38,736 nucleotides of DNA, taken from assembly GCA_028724245.1 (NCBI GenBank), contig JAQYDI010000034.1, positions 1 to 38,736 on the forward strand. Reading direction: 5' to 3'. The notes beneath the pieces were generated by a model. That model did no database searches, had not been told where the DNA came from, and saw only the letters and a list, made by a program, of their open reading frames with translations. The DNA comes from Lachnospiraceae bacterium. Its GTDB lineage: Bacteria; Bacillota; Clostridia; Lachnospirales; Lachnospiraceae. Positions 14,883 through 22,979 of this stretch are shown in pieces. The translations under genes were made by a program, and so were the position numbers. Positions within the stretch are counted from its first letter, which is position 1; every line of letters starts with the position of its first letter.

Positions 14883-17462
14883 ATGGAACCTTTATGTAAA
14901 CTCTGGATCAACGGAACGCAGGTTGAACTGGATCCCGAGCGGAAGCTGATCGATGTGCTCCGCAACGATTTTCATCTGAAATCGGTTAAGGACGGATGCA
15001 GTGAAGGTGCCTGCGGAACGTGTACCGTTCTGGTTGACGGCAGGGCAGTCAAGGCCTGTGCCCGTAAGATCAAAAAACTGGAAAATAAACACATTGTTAC
15101 CGTAGAGGGCATGAGCCAGCGGGAAAAAGACGTTTTTGTATATGCTTTCGGAGAAGCAGGAGCCGTGCAGTGCGGCTTCTGCATCCCGGGGATGGTCATG
15201 TGCGGAAAAGCACTGATCGATGAAAATCCCAATCCCACCAGACTGGAGGCTGCCTATGCCATCCGCAACAACATCTGCCGCTGTACCGGATACAAGAAGA
15301 TTATTGACGGTATTTTACTGGCGGCAAAGCTTCTGAGGGAAGGCATTGATCCGGCTGATCCGGGCAACAAAACCTATGTAGGTCACAATATGCACCGTAT
15401 CGATGTGGAAGGAAAGGTGCTGGGAACAGGGGAATACTGCGATGATGTGGAACTGCCGGGCATGATCCACGCCAGTGCGGTCCGGGCGGAGTATCCCCGG
15501 GCCCGGGTACTGGCGATCCATACGGAAGAAGCAAAAGCGCTGGAGGGCGTTGTCTGCGTTCTGACAGCGGCTGATATCCCCGGTTCCGTCAAGGTGGGCC
15601 ATCTGAAGCAGGACTGGGATGCCATGATTCCCGTGGGAGAATGTACCCGCTATCTGGGCGATGCTATTGCGCTGGTGGCAGCTGAAACACCGGAGATTCT
15701 GGAAAAAGCGAAAAAGCTGGTTAAGGTGGATTATGAGGTGCTGACGCCCATGACCTGCCCGGAGGATTCTCTGGCTGTGGGAGCTCCCGAACTTCATGCG
15801 GGCGGCAATATCCTGAGCCACGAGCATCTGATCCGCGGCAATGCGGAAAAGGTGATCGCCCAGTCAAAATATAAAGTGACAAGACATTACGAAACACCAT
15901 GGACAGAACATGCTTTCCTGGAGCCGGAATGCGCGGTGGCCATGCCTTTTGATGACGGCGTATTTATCTACTCCACGGATCAGGGTACCTACGATACCCG
16001 CCACGAGACAGCCCTTCTTCTGGGACTTCCCACGGAGAAGGTCATTGTGGAAAACAAGCTGGTCGGAGGTGGTTTTGGCGGAAAAGAGGATGTAACGGTA
16101 CAGCATCATGCGGCTCTGGTTGCATATCTGACCAAACGTGTGGTAAAATGTAAGCTGACCCGTCAGGAAAGTATTATCATCCACCCCAAACGCCATCCGT
16201 TCAGCATTGATATGACGATGGCGTGCGATGAAAACGGCTGCCTGACAGCTATGAAGTGTGTGGCAGTTGCAGACACGGGAGCTTACGCATCTCTGGGCGG
16301 CCCTGTACTGCAGCGTGCATGTACCCATGCGGCAGGTCCCTACAATTATCAGGTGATCGATATTGACGGTACTGCCGTATATACCAACAACCCGCCTGCA
16401 GGCGCATTCCGCGGCTTTGGTGTTACCCAGACCTGTTTTGCTACGGAGTGCAACCTGAACCTGCTGGCGGAGATGGTGGGTATTTCTCCTTGGGAGATCC
16501 GTTACCGCAATGCTATCCGTCCCGGTCAGGTACTGCCCAACGGCCAGATCGCCGACCCGTCCACAGGGCTTGCGGAAACGCTGCTGGCTGTGAAAGATGC
16601 ATTTGAAAGCAGTCCCTATGCCGGTATCGGCTGTGCCATGAAGAATGCCGGTGTGGGCGTTGGCCTTCCCGACTTCGGGCGCTGCCGTCTTGTGGTGCGG
16701 GACGGCAAACTGCATATCCATACAGGAGCATCCTGTATCGGACAGGGCATGGGCACGATTCTGATCCAGGGAATCTGTCAGGTGACCGGCCTGACGCTGG
16801 ATCAGGTGGTATTCCACCAGCCCAATACCTCCCTGGCACCCGATTCTGGCACCACCTCCGGATCCAGACAGACACTGGTAACCGGTGAGGCTACGAAACA
16901 GGCGGCGGAGAAGATCAGGAAAAAACTGGATTCCGGCCTGACACTTGCTGATCTGGAGGGAGAGGAATTCTTCGGAGAATATCTGGCAAAAACCGATAAG
17001 ATGGGAGCAGACGTACCCAATCCGGTTTCACATGTGGCTTACGGTTATGCAACACAGGTAGTGATTCTGGATAAAAAAGGCAATCTGGAAAAGGTTGTGG
17101 CAGCCCATGATGTGGGCAAAGCCATGAATCCACGCAATGTGGAAGGCCAGATTGAAGGAGGTGTTGTCATGTCTCTGGGCTATGCTCTGACAGAAGAGTA
17201 TAAGCTGGAGAACTGCAGACCCATGTCAAAATACGGCACGCTGGGTCTGTTCCGGGCTGACAAAACACCGGAGGTAGAGTCGATTATCATTGAAAAGCCG
17301 GGTATTGACGTGGCTTACGGTGCGATCGGTGTGGGAGAGATCACCTCTATCCCCACAGCACCGGCGGTACAGAATGCGTACTATCGTTATGACGGCGATT
17401 TCCGTACCAGTCTGCCTCTGGAGAATACCCCTTATTCCCGAAAGAAAGCAGAAAAAAACTGA
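14883..17462 (+). CDS. xdhD: Selenium-dependent-type xanthine dehydrogenase (2Fe-2S/molybdenum fusion)
   Basis: An 859-aa molybdenum hydroxylase lacking an FAD domain. N-terminal 2Fe-2S cysteines are Cys39, 44, 47 and 59; the second cluster is QCGFC (97, 100) with CRCTGY (132, 134). The Mo part has GGGFGGKED (about 394), GAFRGFGVTQ (about 506), GSRQT and the catalytic-Glu motif GVGE (about 816). Fusions of this type in ygfK clusters are the selenium-dependent xanthine dehydrogenases, thought to carry a labile Se on the Mo cofactor. No selD, yqeB or yqeC maturation gene lies in this window. Start chosen at ATG 14883 with GAGGAG eight bases upstream; the in-frame GTG 14874 and ATG 14877 are too close to that site. 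Electrons probably leave via YgfK or the SudAB pair. Confidence 0.9.
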   Translation: MEPLCKLWINGTQVELDPERKLIDVLRNDFHLKSVKDGCSEGACGTCTVLVDGRAVKACARKIKKLENKHIVTVEGMSQREKDVFVYAFGEAGAVQCGFCIPGMVMCGKALIDENPNPTRLEAAYAIRNNICRCTGYKKIIDGILLAAKLLREGIDPADPGNKTYVGHNMHRIDVEGKVLGTGEYCDDVELPGMIHASAVRAEYPRARVLAIHTEEAKALEGVVCVLTAADIPGSVKVGHLKQDWDAMIPVGECTRYLGDAIALVAAETPEILEKAKKLVKVDYEVLTPMTCPEDSLAVGAPELHAGGNILSHEHLIRGNAEKVIAQSKYKVTRHYETPWTEHAFLEPECAVAMPFDDGVFIYSTDQGTYDTRHETALLLGLPTEKVIVENKLVGGGFGGKEDVTVQHHAALVAYLTKRVVKCKLTRQESIIIHPKRHPFSIDMTMACDENGCLTAMKCVAVADTGAYASLGGPVLQRACTHAAGPYNYQVIDIDGTAVYTNNPPAGAFRGFGVTQTCFATECNLNLLAEMVGISPWEIRYRNAIRPGQVLPNGQIADPSTGLAETLLAVKDAFESSPYAGIGCAMKNAGVGVGLPDFGRCRLVVRDGKLHIHTGASCIGQGMGTILIQGICQVTGLTLDQVVFHQPNTSLAPDSGTTSGSRQTLVTGEATKQAAEKIRKKLDSGLTLADLEGEEFFGEYLAKTDKMGADVPNPVSHVAYGYATQVVILDKKGNLEKVVAAHDVGKAMNPRNVEGQIEGGVVMSLGYALTEEYKLENCRPMSKYGTLGLFRADKTPEVESIIIEKPGIDVAYGAIGVGEITSIPTAPAVQNAYYRYDGDFRTSLPLENTPYSRKKAEKN

Positions 17463-17479
17463 TAAAAGAGGCATAAAAC

Positions 17480-18853
17480 ATGAAAACTCTGTTGCGCGGC
17501 GGCAGAGTGGTATCCGGCGACGGATGCCGCTCTGAGGATATTCTTATAGAGAATGGAAAAATCCTTGAAGTGGGGACAGGACTGGAGGCCGACGGTGCCC
17601 GGGTAGTACCGGTGGATGGAAAGCTTCTGTTTCCCGGATTTATTGATGCACACACACACTTCGATCTGCACGTTGCGGGCACTGTAACGGCAGATGATTT
17701 TGAGACCGGTACCAAAGCAGCAATCCGCGGAGGTACGACAACTGTGATCGATTTCGGTACGCAGTATCCCGGAGAAACCATGAGGGAGGGGCTTTCCAAC
17801 TGGCATAAAAAGGCAGATGGAAAAGCTTCCTGTGACTATGGATTTCACATGTCCATCACCGAATGGAATGAGGAGCTGAGCAGAGAAATCGACGATATGA
17901 TCGCAGCAGGTGTAACTTCTTTCAAATTATATATGACCTATGATACGCAGGTGGATGATAAAACGATTTTTCAGATTCTGAAGCGTCTGAAGGAGGTTCA
18001 CGGTATTACCGGTGTACATTGTGAAAACAGCGGTATGATCGCTGCTTTGCAGGAGGAAGCCGGACAAAGAGGTGAAACAGGTGTGGCCAGCCATCCGGCA
18101 ACCAGACCGGCCGCCGCGGAAGCAGAGGCAATTAACCGGCTGCTCAGGCTGGCGGAGATTGCAGAGGCTCCTGTGGTTGTGGTTCATCTTACCTGTGAAG
18201 AGGGTCTGAAGGTCATTGAAGAGGCCAGAGAAAGAGGCCAGGAGGTATATGCCGAAACCTGTCCTCAGTACCTTCTGATGGACGACAGTCTGTATCGTTT
18301 GCCGGGATTTGAAGGGGCGCGCTACGTATGTGCACCGCCTCTGAGAAAACCGTCGGATGAAGCAAGGCTGTGGCAGGCTCTGAAGGATGGAGAGATTCAG
18401 ACGGTTTCTACGGATCACTGCAGCTTCACACTGGAACAGAAGGAGCTGGGAAAGGATGATTTCACAAAGATTCCCGGCGGCATGCCCGGTGTGGAGACAC
18501 GGGGCATTCTGATGTATTCGGAAGGTGTGGCGGCAGGCCGCATCGATGAAGGAAAGATGTGCAGGCTTCTGTCGGAGAATCCGGCCAGACTTTACGGTCT
18601 GTATCCCCGGAAAGGGGTGCTTGCCCCCGGCAGTGATGCGGATATCGTCGTGATCGATCCGTCGGCAGAGGATATCATTACAGCAGAAGACCAGATCACC
18701 AATGTGGACTATGCGCCCTTTGAAGGAAAAGAGGTGACGGGCCGCATTGAGCAGGTTTACCTGCGGGGTGAACTGGCAGTGGATGATCATCAGGTGGTAA
18801 AAACAGGTCTTGGTCAGTATATTCCCAGAGGCACGTATGAGGATTGCAGATAG
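17480..18853 (+). CDS. hydA: Dihydropyrimidinase/hydantoinase
   Basis: A 457-aa cyclic-amidohydrolase. Binuclear metal ligands: His58 and His60 in DAHTHFD, the carboxylated Lys149 in SFKLYMTYD, His180 in GVHCEN, His236 in VVHLTCEEG, and Asp312 in STDHCSF. The enzyme opens hydantoin or dihydropyrimidine-like rings to carbamoyl/ureido acids, which is the expected ring-opening step after YgfK/Xdh chemistry. It starts 17 bp after the dehydrogenase stop, in the same operon. Full length for the family (about 460 aa). Confidence 0.93.
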   Translation: MKTLLRGGRVVSGDGCRSEDILIENGKILEVGTGLEADGARVVPVDGKLLFPGFIDAHTHFDLHVAGTVTADDFETGTKAAIRGGTTTVIDFGTQYPGETMREGLSNWHKKADGKASCDYGFHMSITEWNEELSREIDDMIAAGVTSFKLYMTYDTQVDDKTIFQILKRLKEVHGITGVHCENSGMIAALQEEAGQRGETGVASHPATRPAAAEAEAINRLLRLAEIAEAPVVVVHLTCEEGLKVIEEARERGQEVYAETCPQYLLMDDSLYRLPGFEGARYVCAPPLRKPSDEARLWQALKDGEIQTVSTDHCSFTLEQKELGKDDFTKIPGGMPGVETRGILMYSEGVAAGRIDEGKMCRLLSENPARLYGLYPRKGVLAPGSDADIVVIDPSAEDIITAEDQITNVDYAPFEGKEVTGRIEQVYLRGELAVDDHQVVKTGLGQYIPRGTYEDCR

Positions 18854-18872
18854 TAGATAACAGGAGGCAGAC

Positions 18873-19763
18873 ATGTACAGAATATTAAAAGCAGAATGTC
18901 TGGCAGAGAAAATCTACCTGATGGAAGTGGAAGCTCCCCGGGTAGCGAAAGCCTGCCAGCCGGGAGAATTTGTAATTGTTAAGATCGATGAAGTGGGAGA
19001 GAGAATCCCGCTGACGATCTGCGATTACGATCGGGAAAAGGGTACGGTTACCATTGTTTTCCAGATCGTAGGCGCTTCTACCCTGAGAATGGCTGCCCTG
19101 CAGGCAGGTGATGTATTCCAGGATTTTGTAGGCCCGCTGGGCAATCCTTCTGACTTTGTTTCAGAAGATCCGGAGGAACTGGCGAAGAAGAAATATCTGT
19201 TTGTGGCAGGCGGCGTTGGTGCGGCTCCCGTCTATCCGCAGGTAAAATGGATGAAAGAACACGGCATCGATGTGGATGTGGTTATGGGATCCAAAACAAA
19301 AGACCTGCTGATCCTGGAGAAAGAGATGCGCGAGGTGGCCGGCAATCTGTATATTACCACAGATGACGGTTCCTATGGCGCACACGGCATGGTTACCGCT
19401 GTTGTGGAAGATCTGGTAAGAGAGCAGAAAAATCATTACGACGTGTGCGTTGCCATCGGTCCGGTGATTATGATGAAATTTACCAGTCTTCTGACAAAGA
19501 AGCTGGGCATTCCCACTATTGTCAGTATGAATCCCATTATGGTGGATGGTACGGGCATGTGCGGTGCCTGCCGTCTGACTGTGGGTGATGAAGTGAAATT
19601 TGCCTGCGTGGACGGACCGGAATTTGACGGTCATCTGGTGAACTTTGACGAAGCCATGAAACGTCAGCAGATGTATAAAACACAGGAGGGACGTGCCATG
19701 CTGAAGGCTCAGGAAGGCGCGACTCATCATGGCGGATGCGGACATTGCGGAGGTGACGAATAA
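18873..19763 (+). CDS. SudB/NfnA-like FAD and 2Fe-2S electron-transfer subunit
   Basis: A 296-aa ferredoxin-NADP reductase-fold protein. It has an N-terminal FAD-binding barrel (RIPLTICDYD near 48-57), an NAD(P)-binding motif VAGGVGAAP (about 110) and a C-terminal 2Fe-2S site MCGACRLTV...FAC (about Cys229, 232, 244). It ends in a His/Cys/Gly-rich tail (HHGGCGHCGGDE) that might bind metal. With the next gene it makes the pair known as sulfide dehydrogenase SudAB, or NADH-dependent ferredoxin:NADP oxidoreductase NfnAB. The two genes overlap by one base (TAATG), indicating a fixed complex. Confidence 0.9.
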   Translation: MYRILKAECLAEKIYLMEVEAPRVAKACQPGEFVIVKIDEVGERIPLTICDYDREKGTVTIVFQIVGASTLRMAALQAGDVFQDFVGPLGNPSDFVSEDPEELAKKKYLFVAGGVGAAPVYPQVKWMKEHGIDVDVVMGSKTKDLLILEKEMREVAGNLYITTDDGSYGAHGMVTAVVEDLVREQKNHYDVCVAIGPVIMMKFTSLLTKKLGIPTIVSMNPIMVDGTGMCGACRLTVGDEVKFACVDGPEFDGHLVNFDEAMKRQQMYKTQEGRAMLKAQEGATHHGGCGHCGGDE

Positions 19764-21154
19764 TGGCAAAAGATGTATTGAAGAAAGTTCCCGTCAGAGA
19801 GCAGGATCCAAAGGTAAGAGCGACCAACTTTGATGAGGTCTGCCTGGGTTATAATCAGGAAGAAGCCATGGAGGAAGCAGCCCGCTGCATTAAGTGCAAA
19901 AAGAATGCACAGTGTATGACAGGATGCCCTGTTTCCATCAATATCCCCGCATTTATCGGAGAAGTGGAAAAAGGCAATTTTAAGGAAGCAGCAGAGATTA
20001 TTGCGCAGTCTTCCGCACTGCCTGCAGTCTGCGGCCGTGTATGTCCTCAGGAAAGCCAGTGTGAAGGCAAATGTATCCGAGGTAAGAAAGGGGAGCCGAT
20101 TTCCATCGGCAAGCTGGAGCGCTTCGTAGCGGACTGGTCCAGAGAAAATGGATTTGTCCCCGCAGCCCCTGAAAAGACCAACGGCAAAAAGGTAGCAGTC
20201 ATCGGTGCCGGCCCTGCAGGTCTGACCTGTGCAGGAGATCTGGCAAAACTGGGGTATGAAGTTACAATCTTTGAAGCCCTTCATGAACCCGGCGGCGTAC
20301 TGACCTACGGTATTCCCGAATTCCGTCTGCCGAAACAGACCGTTGTAAAAACAGAAATCGAAAATGTGCGCAAACTGGGCGTAAAAATCGAGACCAACGT
20401 CATCATCGGCAAATCGGTTACCATTGATGAACTGATGGATCAGGAAGGTTTTCAGGCAGTTTTTATCGGTTCCGGTGCCGGCCTGCCCAAATTCATGGGA
20501 ATCCCCGGTGAAAATGCCAACGGCGTATTTTCCGCCAATGAATTCCTGACAAGAAACAACCTGATGAAAGCATTCCGTGATGATTACGATACACCGATTT
20601 CCAGGGGAAAGAAGGTTGTTGTGGTAGGCGGCGGCAATGTGGCTATGGATGCGGCAAGAACCGCACTCCGCCTCGGCGCCGAAACACATATTGTATACCG
20701 CAGAAGCGAAGCGGAACTGCCCGCCCGTGTGGAAGAAGTACATCATGCAAAGGAAGAAGGCATTATCTTTGACCTGCTGACCAATCCGGTGGAGATCCTC
20801 ACCGATGAGAACGGCTGGGTTAAAGGTGTTGTTGTCCGTAAAATGGAACTGGGCGAGCCCGATGCTTCCGGCAGAAGACGTCCGGTGGAGGTTCCCGGCT
20901 CCGATTTTGAAATTGAAGCCGATACCGTGATCATGTCTCTGGGTACATCACCCAATCCGCTGATTTCCAGCACAACAGAAGGTCTGGAAACCAACAAATG
21001 GAAATGCATTACAGCAGATGACAAGGGACAGACCAGCCGTGAAGGCGTATTTGCCGGCGGCGATGCCGTAACCGGCGCAGCAACTGTAATTCTGGCAATG
21101 GAAGCCGGGAAAACAGGGGCTAAAAGTATACATGAATATTTGAGTAATAAATAG
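19763..21154 (+). CDS. gltA: GltA/SudA/NfnB-like FAD-NAD(P) oxidoreductase subunit
   Basis: A 463-aa glutamate-synthase small-subunit-type flavoprotein. N-terminal Fe-S cysteines lie in CIKCKKNAQCMTGCP and CGRVCPQESQCEGKC. The FAD motif GAGPAGLTCAGDL is at about 148, GGGNVAMDAART at about 288, and a closing GDAVTGAATVILAM is present. Such proteins are often annotated as homotetrameric NADPH-dependent glutamate synthase. But paired with the preceding NfnA-like gene they form an electron-confurcating or sulfide-dehydrogenase-type complex. In this operon it probably links NAD(P)H and ferredoxin pools to purine oxidation and reduction. The symbol is family-level only; no glutaminase/large subunit is nearby. 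Confidence 0.88.
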   Translation: MAKDVLKKVPVREQDPKVRATNFDEVCLGYNQEEAMEEAARCIKCKKNAQCMTGCPVSINIPAFIGEVEKGNFKEAAEIIAQSSALPAVCGRVCPQESQCEGKCIRGKKGEPISIGKLERFVADWSRENGFVPAAPEKTNGKKVAVIGAGPAGLTCAGDLAKLGYEVTIFEALHEPGGVLTYGIPEFRLPKQTVVKTEIENVRKLGVKIETNVIIGKSVTIDELMDQEGFQAVFIGSGAGLPKFMGIPGENANGVFSANEFLTRNNLMKAFRDDYDTPISRGKKVVVVGGGNVAMDAARTALRLGAETHIVYRRSEAELPARVEEVHHAKEEGIIFDLLTNPVEILTDENGWVKGVVVRKMELGEPDASGRRRPVEVPGSDFEIEADTVIMSLGTSPNPLISSTTEGLETNKWKCITADDKGQTSREGVFAGGDAVTGAATVILAMEAGKTGAKSIHEYLSNK

Positions 21155-21209
21155 TCAGGGAATCTCATCAGCCGGGGGACTGTGCCGGCGGAGGGGATTT
21201 TTGGCGAAA

Positions 21210-21318
21210 GCGACGGGCCGGGGACTCCACGAACTCCTTACGCGGACTGGGAATGTCCGCTTCAGGAGTTGTGGAGTTCCCGGCCCTTGGTTGTCTAACG
21301 CGGGGGAATCCCCGTCGC
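21210..21318. repeat. Highly structured palindromic element downstream of gltA
   Basis: A 72-bp hairpin (21215-21286) with a 23-bp arm containing one bulge and an inner GCGGAC-TGGGAAT-GTCCGC stem. It is followed by a CGGGG-GAAT-CCCCG hairpin (21301-21314). The pair is closed by GCGAC (21210-21214) with GTCGC (21314-21318), giving a near three-way-junction fold. It may act as a transcription end or be a small non-coding mobile palindrome; it does not share the body of copies A and B near 5500-5970. Confidence 0.65.
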
Positions 21319-21439
21319 GGCGGCGATGTCCGGGCGGCTGATGGATGGGGGAAAGGGCGTTGGTTGGCGGGGGCGTTGGTGTTGGGAGGTGTGGATTTCT
21401 TGTGTGGACTGTATAAATCAAATATAGGGGGAGGTTATT

Positions 21440-22648
21440 GTGTTGGATTGTGATATGGATGTTTTGGCTTTGGGGCGTGAGGAGGCTCTGGGGGTTTGTG
21501 ATGCGGTGAGTTTGACGCGGGTGCTGGTGGGGATTGAGAGTACGGATCCGGGGGTGTTTGAGGGGGATATTGCCGGGTTTGTCTGTGACTGGTTTGCCTG
21601 CAGGGGGATCGAGACTGTTCGTGAGGAGGTGCTTCCGGGGCGGTTTAATGTGATGGCGCGGATTCCGGGAATTTGTGAAGGGCCTGCGCTGGTGATGATC
21701 TGTCATATGGATACGGTGGTTGTGGGTGATGGATGGTCGGAGACGTTTCCGCCCTTTGGTGCGGTGATGAAGGATGGGAAAATATACGGGCGGGGGGCCT
21801 GTGATATGAAATCCGGGCTTGCCTGCGCTATGACGGTATTTGCCCGGATGGCTTCCATGCGGAGAAGACTTCAGTATCCGCTGGTGTTTATCGGCACTGT
21901 GGATGAAGAGGATTTTATGCGGGGGTCAGAGGCGGCTATCCGTTCCGGCTGGGTGACGGAAAGAGACTGGGTTCTTGATCTGGAGCCTACCAACGGGCAG
22001 ATTCAGGTGGCGCATAAGGGGCGTATCTGGTTTGAAGTGACTGTGGAGGGAATTACGGCCCATGCGGGAACGCCGTGGAAAGGCGCAGATGCGGTTGCCT
22101 GCATTTCCGAGGCGGTCTGCGAAATCCGCAGGGGAATCCTTGCCTGTCCGCCCCATGAGGATCTCGGCATTTCCACGGTGACGTTCGGACAGATTGAAGG
22201 CGGGTACCGCCCCTACGTGGTACCGGATCGGGCCAGGGTATGGATCGACATGCGTCTGGTACCGCCTGTGAATCAGGAAAAAGCAGAAGAACTGGTGCAA
22301 ATGGCGCTTGATCATGCCTGCCGTCAGGTATCCGGCTGCCGGGGCAGTTATGTGATCACGGGAAGCCGCCCGCCGGTGGAAAAAGATCCGGATTCCCTGC
22401 TGCTTGCCCGGCTGAAGGAAGCAGCAGATGAAGTGACGGGACAGGAAACCGTGGTAAGTACTTTTCCCGGCTACACAGATACGGCGGTTATCTCGGGGAT
22501 TCTGGGTAATCACAATTGTATGTCCTATGGACCCGGCGATCTGGAAATGGCTCATAAACCCGATGAGTATGTGCGGTGTGAGGATATTGAGCGCTGTGAA
22601 AAGGTCATCCGGAGGCTGGCGGAAAAGATGGCGTTTGAATGTGAGTGA
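21440..22648 (+). CDS. M20-family amidohydrolase/peptidase (ArgE/DapE/CPG2 type)
   Basis: A 402-aa metallohydrolase. Ligands: His89 and Asp91 in ICHMDTVVVG, Asp122 in GRGACDMKSG, Glu156-Glu157 in TVDEEDF, Glu182 in DLEPTNG. The dimerisation lid follows at about 195-310. The start is GTG 21440 with GGGGGAGG six bases upstream; ATG 21455 is the alternative. It follows the purine operon on the same strand but is separated by the structured element, so co-transcription is uncertain. It is a distant second M20 enzyme beside YgeY and could take another deacylation or decarbamoylation step. The first ~100 codons are unusually rich in G and T on the coding strand compared with its own 3' half. Confidence 0.88.
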   Translation: MLDCDMDVLALGREEALGVCDAVSLTRVLVGIESTDPGVFEGDIAGFVCDWFACRGIETVREEVLPGRFNVMARIPGICEGPALVMICHMDTVVVGDGWSETFPPFGAVMKDGKIYGRGACDMKSGLACAMTVFARMASMRRRLQYPLVFIGTVDEEDFMRGSEAAIRSGWVTERDWVLDLEPTNGQIQVAHKGRIWFEVTVEGITAHAGTPWKGADAVACISEAVCEIRRGILACPPHEDLGISTVTFGQIEGGYRPYVVPDRARVWIDMRLVPPVNQEKAEELVQMALDHACRQVSGCRGSYVITGSRPPVEKDPDSLLLARLKEAADEVTGQETVVSTFPGYTDTAVISGILGNHNCMSYGPGDLEMAHKPDEYVRCEDIERCEKVIRRLAEKMAFECE

Positions 22649-22702
22649 AAAAAAGGAGTAATCGGCTGCAGCAGCAGTTTAATCTGCGTTTTTTTACTCA
22701 CA
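22640..22702 (+). terminator. Terminator of the M20 gene
   Basis: The arm TGTGAGTGAAAAAAA (22640-22654, including the stop codon) pairs with TTTTTTTACTCACA (22689-22702) with one bulged base. The downstream T run forms part of the stem, so it may work in both directions. Confidence 0.55.
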
Positions 22703-22728
22703 GTTACAAAAATATAATAAATAATTAC

Positions 22729-22757
22729 TTGACATGAGAAAATAAAAATACTATAAT
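22729..22757 (+). promoter_or_regulatory. Consensus sigma-A promoter of the nuclease gene
   Basis: TTGACA, 17-base spacer, TATAAT: both boxes are exact consensus. Predicted transcription starts near 22764, giving a leader of about 215 bases. Confidence 0.85.
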
Positions 22758-22865
22758 GGTTTTATAAAAACAATCAAACTTAACTGCAATATAATTACAG
22801 TCGTGAAACAGCAATTCCCACAGTTTTGCATGTTATAGAATTATACTATGACATAATTTATGCAG

Positions 22866-22889
22866 AATCCCTCTGAACAGAGAGGGATT
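22866..22889 (+). promoter_or_regulatory. Leader hairpin of the nuclease gene
   Basis: Perfect 9-bp stem AATCCCTCT/AGAGGGATT with loop GAACAG, followed 13-20 bases later by TCTCTCTTTTTATTC. The T run is too far away for a standard terminator, but attenuation or an mRNA stability role is possible. The rest of the leader shows nothing recognisable. Confidence 0.5.
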
Positions 22890-22979
22890 CAATCAGTATC
22901 TCTCTTTTTATTCAGACGGAACGATGGAAAACAGTCTGATAAACTTTGCTGATGGATGCAGAAGAAAGGAGAGGTATTA

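Noticed and set aside
2533..21154. The purine locus as a recent mobile island
   Set aside because: No integrase, attachment repeats or tRNA gene borders it; base composition matches neighbours except at the short palindromic elements.
21155..21706. Minus-strand 183-codon frame over the G-rich tract
   Set aside because: Its His/Pro/Arg-rich low-complexity translation results from the G/T skew; no ribosome site, and it overlaps the real M20 gene.
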